From: an uncultured Desulfovibrio sp.
Lineage (GTDB): Bacteria > Desulfobacterota > Desulfovibrionia > Desulfovibrionales > Desulfovibrionaceae
Assembly: GCA_946490455.1 (NCBI GenBank)
Contig: CAMLXE010000061.1
Span: forward strand, 1 to 8,465
DNA: 8,465 nt
Direction: 5' to 3'
In this document: positions 1-6,220 of the stretch, piece after piece
Layout of the letters: every line of letters begins with the position of its first letter
Numbering within the stretch: position 1 is the first letter of the stretch
Notes under the pieces: generated by a model
What the model saw: only the letters and a program-made list of their open reading frames with translations
Told to the model about the DNA's origin: nothing
Databases searched by the model: none
Translations under genes and position numbers: made by a program

Positions 1-46
1 CCGAAGCAGACGTGATTTGTGCCAAATACTTTTTGAGGTCCCCTAT

Positions 47-697
47 ATGACACAGACTCCCATAGATTTTTTGTCCATCAGTGAATCCTGGCGTATGTTC
101 CGAATCATTGCTGAAATTGTGGACGGATTTGAAACCATGAGTGAGGTCGGTCCTTGTGTTTCTGTATTCGGTTCTGCGCGTGCACGTGCAGAAGATCCGC
201 TCTACAAGGATACCGAAAAAATTGCCCGCCTGCTGGTTGAGGCGGGATATGGCGTTATTACTGGCGGTGGTCCAGGCCTTATGGAGGCAGCCAACAAGGG
301 AGCTACCGAGGCAGGAGGCATGTCTGTCGGTCTGCATATCCATTTGCCGCATGAACAGGACTGCAATTCCTATATCAAGGTACGCAGTGACTACCGCTAT
401 TTCTTTATTCGGAAGCTCATGTTCGTCAAATATGCCCTTGCCTATGTGGTCATGCCCGGTGGAATGGGGACCCTCGACGAACTTTCGGAGGCCTTTGTTC
501 TCGCACAGACCAAGCGAATCAAGCCGTTCCCCATTATCCTCTACAAAAGCGAGTTCTGGGGTGGCTTCCTTGACTGGATTCGTCACTCCATGGTGCGGGA
601 TGGATTCATTTCGGCAGAAGAGGTGGATACCTACGTTACCGTGTGTGATACTCCGGAAGAAATTATTCAGGAAATTCGGCATAGAGTCATAATCTGA
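47..697 (+). CDS. LOG-family nucleotide 5'-monophosphate phosphoribohydrolase (TIGR00730-like)
   Basis: A 216-residue Rossmann-fold protein of the LOG/lysine-decarboxylase-like family. Characterised members cleave the N-glycosidic bond of (cytokinin) nucleoside 5'-monophosphates to free base and ribose 5-phosphate in the cytosol; the bacterial substrate here is unknown. Visible motifs are FGSAR at 41-45, the glycine-rich GGGPGLMEA at 73-81, R122-K123, and the family signature PGGMGTLDE at 137-145. The length and the roughly 30-residue helical N-terminus suit the longer LOG subgroup. I chose ATG 47 because GAGG at 35-38 sits 8 nt upstream. A TTG at 17 is in frame, but its 10 extra residues would be encoded over that ribosome binding site. 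tadA follows after 106 nt on the same strand. Family assignment is secure; the biological substrate is not. The old name 'lysine decarboxylase' should be avoided. Confidence 0.9.
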   Translation: MTQTPIDFLSISESWRMFRIIAEIVDGFETMSEVGPCVSVFGSARARAEDPLYKDTEKIARLLVEAGYGVITGGGPGLMEAANKGATEAGGMSVGLHIHLPHEQDCNSYIKVRSDYRYFFIRKLMFVKYALAYVVMPGGMGTLDELSEAFVLAQTKRIKPFPIILYKSEFWGGFLDWIRHSMVRDGFISAEEVDTYVTVCDTPEEIIQEIRHRVII

Positions 698-803
698 ATG
701 TGATGGGGCCGCACACTGAGTCCCAATAAGCGTAGGCACATCGGTCCTTGCCTTTGACCGATTGGCATGCGACTGAAAGGTTCGCAGGCAGGTATTCTGT
801 TTC
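698..803 (+). other. Intergenic gap with a weak hairpin
   Basis: This 106-nt gap between the LOG gene and tadA holds a 7-bp perfect stem (740-746 pairing with 756-762, ATCGGTC/GACCGAT) with a 9-nt loop. No T-tract follows, so it is a poor intrinsic terminator candidate. I see no convincing -10/-35 pair. Whether the two genes share a transcript cannot be decided from sequence alone. Confidence 0.3.
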
Positions 804-1379
804 ATGAAGGAAGATGTACAGGGCGCGGACAGGATGGCCTCGGCCATTTCTCCATATGGGACGCCTCTTCCCAGAGCTGGCAGCCTTTGGGGGCCTGTTC
901 CCCCTCCGCCGCCGGGCCATGACTGGGAAGAACTCATGCTGCTTGCACTGAATGAGGCGGGCATGGCCGAAGCCTGTGGGGAAATCCCTGTAGGGGCCAT
1001 CATTGTCAGTGAAGACGGGCAGGTTATCGGGAAAGGGCATAATTGTTCCATCAGCGAATCTGACCCCTCGGCCCATGCCGAAATCATGGCATTGCGTTCG
1101 GCTGGAGCGGCACTTGGCAATTACCGACTGGAAAAGTGTACGCTCGTGGTGACGCTGGAACCTTGTCTCATGTGTACGGGAGCCATCGTTCATGCAAGGC
1201 TTGGTGGGCTTGTGTATGGTGCGGCAGATGAGCGTGCCGGAGCTGTAGAGTCGTGCCTGAACGGACTGGACCTGCCTTTTCTGAATCATAGGGTCTGGCA
1301 TATGGGAGGCATTGCCGCTGAACGGTGTGCAGAATCTCTGCGGGCGTTTTTTCAGAAATCCAGGAAGGCAGGACGATAG
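804..1379 (+). CDS. tadA: tRNA-specific adenosine deaminase (A34 to inosine), TadA type
   Basis: A cytidine-deaminase-fold enzyme of 191 residues. TadA converts adenosine 34 of tRNA-Arg(ACG) to inosine so that one tRNA reads several Arg codons. The zinc site is complete: HAE at 91-93 (H91 ligand, E93 proton shuttle) and PCLMC at 120-124 (C121 and C124 ligands). PVGA at 62-65, NYRL at 106-109 and the NHRV stretch at 161-164 match TadA rather than cytidine or guanine deaminases. The catalytic domain begins near H39, so about 38 residues precede it, including the proline run 31-37. E. coli TadA has only a short leader. I kept ATG 804, the first start after an in-frame TGA at 774, with AGGCAGG at 786-792 as a rather distant ribosome binding site. 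ATG 834 and ATG 936 are in-frame alternatives; 936 has GGGAAG about 5 nt upstream but would cut the first helix. Function is secure, the start is not. Confidence 0.92.
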   Translation: MKEDVQGADRMASAISPYGTPLPRAGSLWGPVPPPPPGHDWEELMLLALNEAGMAEACGEIPVGAIIVSEDGQVIGKGHNCSISESDPSAHAEIMALRSAGAALGNYRLEKCTLVVTLEPCLMCTGAIVHARLGGLVYGAADERAGAVESCLNGLDLPFLNHRVWHMGGIAAERCAESLRAFFQKSRKAGR

Positions 1380-1448
1380 CAGCCTATTGTCAGGTTATCT
1401 GGAGTGATCGGTCGGCATGGCCGTTTGGTTCGGGAATGCCTTGCAGAT

Positions 1449-1491
1449 ACAGAACAGGGACTATTCAGTGTTTGAATAGTCCCTGTTCTGT
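1449..1491. terminator. Perfect 19-bp hairpin between convergent genes (putative bidirectional terminator)
   Basis: Positions 1449-1467 are exactly complementary to 1473-1491, leaving a 5-nt loop (GTGTT). It sits 70 nt past the tadA stop and 20 nt past the nifS stop, where a two-way terminator is expected. Neither strand has a T-tract after the stem, so classical intrinsic termination is not assured. It may act as a transcript-end stabiliser or a T-less terminator. Confidence 0.6.
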
Positions 1492-1510
1492 CAGATAGAT
1501 TGTTATGCGA

Positions 1511-2671
1511 TCAATGAAGCAACCGGAAAGGAGAAATGGCACGCAGCCGTTCTATGATGGGAGGCAGCTTTTTGATCACATAGTCGATTTCGGCTTCCGA
1601 GGTATACCGGGAGAGGGAGAAGCGGATGGAACCGTGTGCATAGGTGAAAGGTACACCCATGGCACGCAGAACATGTGAAGGTTCCAGACTTCCAGAAGTA
1701 CAGGCCGATCCTGAGCTGGCGCAGATGCCAAACTGGTCGAGCAACAGCAGGATGGCTTCACCTTCGACAGATTCAAAGGCAATGTTGCAGGTATTGGGAA
1801 GACGATGTTCCCTGTCACCATTGATGATGGCGTTGGGAATGGCCGCGAGCAGCCCCTGTTCGAGCTTGTCACGCAAGGCAGGTACACGGGTGTTTTCTTC
1901 TTCACGATGGTTCATCGCCAGTTCACATGCCGTTCCAAGTCCTACGATATAGGGGGAGTTTTCCGTACCGGCACGCCGACCGCGTTCCTGATGTCCTCCG
2001 CGCAGGAAGGGAATGAAGCGGGTTCCCCTGCGTACATACAGCACACCAATTCCCTTGGGAGCATGGAGCTTATGGCCTGACATGGAGAGGAAGTTGATGG
2101 GCGTTGAGGACACGTCGATGGGCAGCTTGCCGGCAGCCTGAACAGCGTCGGTATGGAAGATGATGCCCCGTTCCCGAGCCATTTCGGCGATGGTTTCAAT
2201 GGGGAAAATCGTACCGGTTTCGTTGTTTGCATACATGATGGACACGATGGCCGTATCCTTGCGCATGCTTGCAGCCAGTTCTTCCAGATCGAGGCGTCCC
2301 TTTTCGTCAACACCGAGGTAGGTGACTTCATAGCCCTTTGTTTCCAGATGCTGGCAGAGGGAGATGATAGCCGGGTGTTCAACGCGGGTTGTGATGATAT
2401 GTTTTTTGTCGGGCTGTGAATTCAGTGCCGAGAGAATGGCTGTTGAGTCGCTTTCTGTGCCACAGGACGTGAAGACGATTTCTTCCGCAGAAGCGCCGAG
2501 CAGGGCGGCAACCTTTTCTCTGGCTTCAAGGATGCTTTTCCCAACCTGTCCGCCAAAAGTATGCATGCTGGATGCGTTGCCATACTTTTCCGTGAAAAAG
2601 GGAATCATGCTTTCAAAGACTTCGGGGGCAACCCGAGTCGTTGCATTGTTGTCAAGATAAATGACGCTCAT
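1511..2671 (-). CDS. nifS: Cysteine desulfurase, NifS type
   Basis: A PLP enzyme of 386 residues that converts L-cysteine to L-alanine and passes the sulfur, as a cysteine persulfide, to the NifU scaffold in the cytosol. Visible hallmarks are the N-terminal YLDNNATT (5-12), H99 in the VEHPA motif that stacks on PLP, HTDAVQ at 173-178 (D175 and Q178 contact the cofactor), and SGHK at 198-201 with K201 as the Schiff-base lysine. The catalytic Cys324 lies in SSGSACTSGS (319-328). TSCGTES (68-74) is typical of the NifS branch. Length and ends match complete family members. Its ATG overlaps the nifU stop (ATGA, 4 nt), which implies translational coupling and one mRNA. With no nitrogenase genes in view, the pair probably serves general Fe-S assembly, as NIF-type machineries do in epsilon-proteobacteria. 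IscS is the main alternative label; the NifU partner argues for NifS. Confidence 0.95.
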   Translation of the reverse strand: MSVIYLDNNATTRVAPEVFESMIPFFTEKYGNASSMHTFGGQVGKSILEAREKVAALLGASAEEIVFTSCGTESDSTAILSALNSQPDKKHIITTRVEHPAIISLCQHLETKGYEVTYLGVDEKGRLDLEELAASMRKDTAIVSIMYANNETGTIFPIETIAEMARERGIIFHTDAVQAAGKLPIDVSSTPINFLSMSGHKLHAPKGIGVLYVRRGTRFIPFLRGGHQERGRRAGTENSPYIVGLGTACELAMNHREEENTRVPALRDKLEQGLLAAIPNAIINGDREHRLPNTCNIAFESVEGEAILLLLDQFGICASSGSACTSGSLEPSHVLRAMGVPFTYAHGSIRFSLSRYTSEAEIDYVIKKLPPIIERLRAISPFRLLH

Positions 2672-3513
2672 GCCTTGACCTCTTCAACCACAATTTCAGG
2701 TTCTACCTGCTCGCGCAGAATTTTTTCTACAAGATCCTTCAGCGTTACAGAGCGAGAGCGGCAGCTGGAGCACTGTCCCCGCAGAGCGACAACAACCTTG
2801 TGACCATCGACGTCCACAAGTTCAATGCTTCCACCGTCTGCTGCCAGACGCGGTTTTACCTCATCTTCCAGAGCCTGCATGACCTTCTGCATCCGCTGGA
2901 CATTGGTCATGACAGATTTGGGCTTGAGGTTGAACTCCTTCAGCTTCGGCTTGCCGAGCTCTTCGTCGAGAATCTGCTGAATGGTTTCAAGGCAATCGCC
3001 GCATCCACCACCGGCTTTTGTGTAGTTCGTGATCTCTTCAACTGTCTTCAGGTTGTTTTCCTGAATGGCTCTGCGAATTTGGACGTCGGTTACGCCGAAG
3101 CATTTGCAGACCAGCTTTCCTTCTTCTTCAGGAGCAAGAGGCGGTTCTCCACGCCAGTTGCGCAGTGCTGCTTCCAGGGCTTCCTGTCCCATGACAGAGC
3201 AGTGCATCTTTTCCTTGGGAAGTCCTCCAAGGTAGGAAGCAATATCCTTGTTGGTGATTTTCAAGGCTTCTTCTACGGTCTTGCCTTTGATGAGTTCCGT
3301 CAGTGCCGAGCTGGAGGCAATGGCGCTGGCGCAACCAAAGGTCTGGAAAGAAGCGTCCTGAATGACACCATTATCGTCAATTTTCAGAAAGAGTTTCAGT
3401 GCATCACCGCAGGCGAGACTGCCTACTTCGCCAATGGCATTGGCGTCTGGAAGTTCTCCTGCATTGCGAGGATTCAGAAAGTATTCCCGGACCTTATCCG
3501 TATAATCCCACAT
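2668..3513 (-). CDS. nifU: Fe-S cluster scaffold protein NifU (three-domain)
   Basis: A 281-residue modular scaffold that assembles [2Fe-2S] and [4Fe-4S] clusters with sulfur from NifS and hands them to apoproteins. The three classical domains are all present. The IscU-like N-terminus (about 1-125) has C35 (in CGD), C61 and C105. A Bfd-like [2Fe-2S] domain (about 132-180) has C136-x-C138 and C171-x2-C174. The C-terminal Nfu domain (about 205-275) has C248-x2-C251. All nine expected cysteines are intact, and their spacing nearly matches the well-studied Azotobacter protein through the central domain. ATG 3513 gives the typical MWDYTDK start, with GGGAGGA ending about 6 nt upstream. A TTG at 3528 is in frame but its codons are the ribosome binding site itself. 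nifS overlaps the end by 4 nt. I see no clear IscR-type operator upstream. Confidence 0.95.
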   Translation of the reverse strand: MWDYTDKVREYFLNPRNAGELPDANAIGEVGSLACGDALKLFLKIDDNGVIQDASFQTFGCASAIASSSALTELIKGKTVEEALKITNKDIASYLGGLPKEKMHCSVMGQEALEAALRNWRGEPPLAPEEEGKLVCKCFGVTDVQIRRAIQENNLKTVEEITNYTKAGGGCGDCLETIQQILDEELGKPKLKEFNLKPKSVMTNVQRMQKVMQALEDEVKPRLAADGGSIELVDVDGHKVVVALRGQCSSCRSRSVTLKDLVEKILREQVEPEIVVEEVKA

Positions 3514-3854
3514 GATTTGTCCTCCCAAAAAGACCGATCACAAATCCGGGAGAGGCATTCCCGAAGGAAGATCGTATTGAATATGAATGGTTATCCGTAG
3601 TATAAGTGCAATTGTGAAGAAAGGAAGAGGACATTTTATTTTTTTGCCATGTCCGCACCCGTTCGTGACTTCTATGCACCCCGCATCAGTTCCGGTCAAG
3701 AGCACCACCATGAGAAGCAATGGCGGTTGCCATATGGTATTTTTCAGTATTTCGCAGCAGAAATGGCTATGGACAGAGGTTTGCTCCGGGCGTTATGAAC
3801 AATATGCCGAAAAGAGGTTCATCCCTACTTGTATTCACGGCAGGAGATTCGCAT
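3514..3854. promoter_or_regulatory. Divergent intergenic region between nifU and the EFR1 gene
   Basis: This 341-nt stretch carries no gene I can support. It must contain the nifU promoter (minus) and probably one for the EFR1-type gene (plus). On the minus strand a TATACT hexamer (about 3605-3600) resembles a -10 box, but I find no good -35 at standard spacing. A T-rich run lies at 3634-3646. A 5-bp hairpin (3547-3551 with 3559-3563) falls in the presumed nifU leader and is too weak to call. I see no sigma-54 (GG-N10-GC) element and no clear Fe-S regulator palindrome. Short frames across the gap lack ribosome binding sites and protein-like composition. Confidence 0.4.
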
Positions 3855-4649
3855 ATGTCTGTCAATAATATTCATCTGTGTTATTTCAGCCCCACCGGGA
3901 CAACCCGTCTTGTTCTTGAATCCATCGCCGGGAGTATGAAGTCTGCAGAAACCAGACTGCATGTTCATGACTGGCTTTCTCCCGAGTCTCGCGCCAGTAT
4001 CCTTGAATGTTCTCCTGATGATCTTGTCCTTGTGGGGATGCCTGTCTATTATGGCCGCGTTCCTTCTCTTTTTCATGCCGGACTTCCTTTGAGTGGAAAC
4101 GGAGCTCTTTTCGTACCGGTGGTTGTCTATGGAAACCGGCATTACGACGATGCACTGCTTGAACTGAAAAATCTGGGAGAAGCTGCCGGGTGTACCTGCC
4201 TCGGAGCGGGAGCGTTTATTGCCAGACATAGTCTGAACCCCCATATGGGAGAGGGGCGCCCCGATGCCGAGGATCATGCCATGATGCATGATTTTGGAAA
4301 GCAGCTTGCAGAGAGGGCTGCACGGCATGCTGTTTCCGGTTCGGTATCCGTTCCTGGGGAAATGCCGTACGTTCCCTATGGAAAGACTCCCTTTACGCCG
4401 GTTTTGCTTGATCACGACGCATGCATCGCCTGCGGAACCTGTGTCAGTGCCTGTCCTGTTCGTCTGATTGATCCGGAAACCTTTGAACCGGCAAAACCTG
4501 AGCAGTGCCTTTTTTGCTATGGGTGCGTGAGAAACTGTCCTGTCCAGGTCAGAGGACCTGTCCCGGCTGTGGCAGAAGTCTTTGACAGTCGTATGAATCA
4601 ACTGGCAGCCCGGTGTACGGAACGTCGGGTACCCGAAACATTTTTCTAG
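3855..4649 (+). CDS. EFR1-type flavodoxin-like/2x[4Fe-4S] ferredoxin fusion protein
   Basis: A 264-residue soluble redox protein. The N-terminal half (about 4-160) is flavodoxin-like, with the FMN-phosphate loop SPTGTTR at 12-18, a GMPVYYGRVP stretch at 61-70 and VYGNRHYDDAL at 91-101. The C-terminal part (about 184-234) is a bacterial ferredoxin unit with two CxxCxxCxxxCP motifs: C190/C193/C196/C200 and C218/C221/C224/C228. This order matches EFR1-family ferrodoxins, common in anaerobes, which are presumed to shuttle electrons between FMN and two [4Fe-4S] clusters; partners are generally unknown. ATG 3855 is preceded by AGGAG at 3842-3846, 8 nt away. An in-frame ATG at 3720 would add 45 residues before the beta-strand that should open the fold, and it has no ribosome binding site. 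The gene is divergent from nifU and upstream of the rhodanese gene. Domain calls are firm; the physiological role is unknown. Confidence 0.85.
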   Translation: MSVNNIHLCYFSPTGTTRLVLESIAGSMKSAETRLHVHDWLSPESRASILECSPDDLVLVGMPVYYGRVPSLFHAGLPLSGNGALFVPVVVYGNRHYDDALLELKNLGEAAGCTCLGAGAFIARHSLNPHMGEGRPDAEDHAMMHDFGKQLAERAARHAVSGSVSVPGEMPYVPYGKTPFTPVLLDHDACIACGTCVSACPVRLIDPETFEPAKPEQCLFCYGCVRNCPVQVRGPVPAVAEVFDSRMNQLAARCTERRVPETFF

Positions 4650-4843
4650 CATTGGCATGGATAATACGGTGGAGAAAATGGGTATCCTGGAATCGAAGAG
4701 ACAGTCCGGTCAGTCCGACTGGTACACGGTATGGATCCCCTCATATCATTGCCATGCCATGTGGATTTAGGCAGACTGTCTGGTATCGGTTCTGCCACAC
4801 TACTACATACCGACAGCAGAAGAATGCTGTCTCTGGAGTTTTC
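4650..4843 (+). promoter_or_regulatory. Intergenic region upstream of the rhodanese gene
   Basis: This 194-nt gap is long enough for an independent promoter for the downstream rhodanese gene. GATAAT at 4660-4665 resembles a -10 box, but no matching -35 is evident. A small palindrome, CAGAC-T-GTCTG, lies at 4772-4782, about 62 nt before the start codon, and could be an operator half-pair. An open frame spans the gap in phase with the rhodanese, but its composition looks non-coding and it lacks a ribosome binding site. Confidence 0.3.
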
Positions 4844-5362
4844 ATGCTCACATCATTATCACCAGAAGAAGTGCAGCGTCGCCTGAAAGCAGGAGAAATA
4901 CGTCTGATCGATATTCGGGAAACCGATGAGTATGCCGAGGTCTCCATTCCCGGAGCGCGGCTGATCCCTCTTTCCATTATCAGAAAGCACCCGCTGACAG
5001 AATCAGGAAGTCCTGCCAAACCTGTGGTCTTTACATGCCGTTCCGGAAACCGAACACGGGAAATGGCTCCATTGCTTGAATCGCTGGTGTCCGATCCAGC
5101 CTATGTTCTGGATGGTGGTGTAGCCGGCTGGGAAAAGGCAGGACTTCCCGTGGAGCGCACCAGGATGCCGCTTCCTCTGTTTCGTCAGATACAGATTGGC
5201 GCAGGAAGTCTGGTCCTTATCGGAACGGTTGGAGGGGCGTTCTGGCCTCCTCTGTATTGGCTGAGTGCCTTTGTAGGCGCCGGACTCGTTTTTGCCGGCG
5301 TCACCGGTTTTTGTGGACTGGGCATCCTTCTTTCCAGAATGCCGTGGAACAGGACCCGGTAA
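4844..5362 (+). CDS. YgaP-like membrane rhodanese (rhodanese domain + DUF2892 tail)
   Basis: A 172-residue sulfurtransferase. The rhodanese domain (about 1-105) carries LIDIRETDEYAEVSIPGA (21-38) and the active-site loop CRSGNRT at 65-71, with C65 as the persulfide-forming cysteine, then LDGGVAGWEKAGLPV (89-103). The tail (about 110-168) has two hydrophobic segments (near 117-134 and 138-163), including FVGAGLVFAGVTGFCG and a closing MPWNR. This matches DUF2892 and the architecture and length of E. coli YgaP (174 residues), an inner-membrane rhodanese with a cytosolic catalytic domain. The likely role is sulfane-sulfur transfer or detoxification at the membrane; the acceptor is unknown. ATG 4844 has TGGAG at 4834-4838, 5 nt upstream, and places the start exactly where YgaP-type proteins begin. 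The small ORF at 5422 follows after 59 nt. Confidence 0.9.
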   Translation: MLTSLSPEEVQRRLKAGEIRLIDIRETDEYAEVSIPGARLIPLSIIRKHPLTESGSPAKPVVFTCRSGNRTREMAPLLESLVSDPAYVLDGGVAGWEKAGLPVERTRMPLPLFRQIQIGAGSLVLIGTVGGAFWPPLYWLSAFVGAGLVFAGVTGFCGLGILLSRMPWNRTR

Positions 5363-5421
5363 GATACCTTCCCCGTATGGGACCGATGCACTCAATGCTC
5401 CTTTTAGGACAAGGAAAGGAA

Positions 5422-5628
5422 ATGGATACTTCTCAAATAAGCCTTCTGGCTGCTGCCATGACTGTGAATGCCAAGTATGCCGCCTATACCTTCTATCAGC
5501 AGAGAGAGGGACGTCCTCTGACCTCTGAAGAAATGGAGGAAATTGCTGCCGGGATCATCAATGAGATTGGGACGACGACAAGGCAGTTCGTTGCAGCACT
5601 CAATGGTGAAGCCGATATAGAAGACTAA
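5422..5628 (+). CDS. Small conserved-looking hypothetical protein (68 aa)
   Basis: I do not recognise this protein. It is 68 residues long, acidic and predicted mainly helical. A hydrophobic/alanine-rich N-terminal helix (about 5-25) is followed by a polar loop (QREGRP), an acidic helix with SEEMEE at 35-40 and IAAGIINEIG at 41-50, and an acidic tail ending EADIED. It has no cysteine, signal peptide or convincing transmembrane span. ATG 5422 has AAGGA at 5411-5415 (6 nt spacing) within a purine-rich run, which supports real translation. The longer frame to 5257 runs over the end of the rhodanese gene and looks like a shadow. The gene lies 59 nt after the YgaP-like gene on the same strand, with a strong hairpin 31 nt past its stop, so the two probably share a transcript. 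Confidence 0.6.
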   Translation: MDTSQISLLAAAMTVNAKYAAYTFYQQREGRPLTSEEMEEIAAGIINEIGTTTRQFVAALNGEADIED

Positions 5629-5659
5629 AGCTCGATCAGAATGGCATGGCGTCATTTCC

Positions 5660-5694
5660 GAAGCAGGCAGACCTGAATCAGGTTTGCCTGCTTC
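5660..5694 (+). terminator. 17-bp hairpin after the small ORF (putative terminator)
   Basis: Positions 5660-5676 pair with 5678-5694 with a single G-U wobble and the centre at A5677, so the physical loop is about 3-5 nt. It begins 31 nt after the stop of the 68-residue ORF. No T-run follows (TGCATGTC), and the opposite strand has none either. It is best read as the 3' end of the rhodanese transcript, but the mechanism is uncertain. Confidence 0.55.
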
Positions 5695-5896
5695 TGCATG
5701 TCTGGCAGAACAGTTTTCATAACACTCTGTATTTCCAAATGAACCCGGCTGAGAGTCTGACGGTCAGTCAAAATGCCTTGTCAGGGGGGCTCCCAGCAGG
5801 ATGCTTCTTTGAGTGCAGCGCAGACCTGTACCGACTTGTCAGAACAGAACCCATGCCCTGTTGTGCAGACCGTACCGTGATTGTTCGGAAGACATC
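5695..5896. other. Intergenic stretch with no gene seen
   Basis: Together with the hairpins on both sides this belongs to a 379-nt gap between the converging rhodanese run and copper ATPase. No tRNA, 4.5S RNA or other RNA gene pattern is recognisable. Two details are visible. A short dyad CTGAC-G-GTCAG lies at 5757-5767. An imperfect direct repeat, GCAGACC(T)GTACCG, lies at 5820-5833 and 5865-5877. Open frames through it lack ribosome binding sites. Confidence 0.35.
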
Positions 5897-5931
5897 AAAA
5901 AGGCTTCCGGCCGAGTCCGCGCCGAAAGCCT
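5897..5931 (-). terminator. Intrinsic terminator (distal) for the copper ATPase transcript
   Basis: On the minus strand, 5931-5921 pairs with 5911-5901 (11 bp with one mismatch, GC-rich, 9-nt loop), directly followed by five T residues (A5897-5901 on the + strand). This is a classical rho-independent signal reading leftward. It lies about 77 nt downstream of the copper ATPase stop. Confidence 0.7.
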
Positions 5932-5965
5932 GAGCTGGCTGAAAACGAGTGCCGGAAAGAGAACT

Positions 5966-6000
5966 GAAACGGCATCCACCAGTCCCGGTGGAGCCGTTTC
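5966..6000 (-). terminator. Proximal hairpin after the copper ATPase stop
   Basis: An 8-bp outer stem (5966-5973 with 5993-6000, GAAACGGC/GCCGTTTC) continues after a one-base bulge into a 6-bp inner stem (5975-5980 with 5987-5992), with a 6-nt loop. It begins 7 nt after the TGA at 6010-6008. Leftward it is followed only by a pyrimidine-rich AGTTCTCTTTCC, so it is a weaker terminator than the one at 5897-5931. Confidence 0.55.
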
Positions 6001-6007
6001 GCTGCCT

Positions 6008-6220
6008 TCATGCCTGCTGGATTGCGACAACCTGATAGCCGGCGTCTTCAACAGCCTTCTTCAGCAGTTCGTCGGCAACGCCTTCAGCTTCCACTGTCGC
6101 CTTTTTCCCCGCCAGATCCACGGATACGTCTTTGACGCCGGAAACAGCGCGCAGAGCCTTGTCAACGGCGTTGGAGCAGTGGCTGCAGTTCATTCCTTCA
6201 ACAGAAAGTACCTTTTTCAT
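6008..6220 (-). CDS. Possible internally initiated CopZ-like copper chaperone (70 aa)
   Basis: This is the in-frame 3' end of the copper ATPase gene read from its own ATG at 6220. The 70-residue product is exactly the size of free CopZ/Atx1-type chaperones and forms a complete ferredoxin-like HMA fold. Strand 1 is KKVLSVEGM, the Cu(I) loop is MNCSHC with C12 and C15, and the end is the usual EDAGYQVVAI. AAGGAG lies 7 nt upstream, which is hard to explain if the domain were made only as part of the ATPase. If expressed, it would carry Cu(I) to the ATPase. C-terminal HMA domains on CopA occur in other bacteria, so a fusion-only product is equally possible. That the domain exists is certain; separate translation is an inference. 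Confidence 0.45.
   Translation of the reverse strand: MKKVLSVEGMNCSHCSNAVDKALRAVSGVKDVSVDLAGKKATVEAEGVADELLKKAVEDAGYQVVAIQQA

Noticed and set aside
687..1301. A 204-codon open frame on the minus strand opposite tadA
   Set aside because: It is antisense to a clear tadA with intact catalytic motifs, has no ribosome binding site or recognisable domain, and its Arg/His/Pro-rich composition is typical of a shadow frame.
3591..3650. IscR/Rrf2-type operator in the nifU leader
   Set aside because: I looked for paired ATA...TAT-type half-sites and found only single ATAACC-like fragments without a proper dyad.
3538..3720. A 60-codon minus-strand frame with a hydrophobic start ending in Cys, resembling a lipoprotein signal
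   Set aside because: It begins with TTG without a ribosome binding site, overlaps the presumed nifU promoter, and has no protein-like continuation after the hydrophobic part.
4613..4843. 77-codon in-frame N-terminal extension of the rhodanese protein
   Set aside because: The composition (many Trp/Arg/Thr) is non-coding in style, the start overlaps the EFR1 gene without a ribosome binding site, and YgaP-type proteins begin at the Met encoded at 4844.
5257..5421. Upstream extension of the 68-residue small ORF
   Set aside because: It overlaps the conserved C-terminus of the rhodanese in another frame and has a Cys/Arg-rich shadow composition; ATG 5422 has a clear ribosome binding site.
5740..5815. 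Possible 4.5S (SRP) RNA or other small RNA in the convergent gap
   Set aside because: The conserved SRP apical loop (GGAAGGAAGCAGCC-like) is absent and no extended stem is visible.
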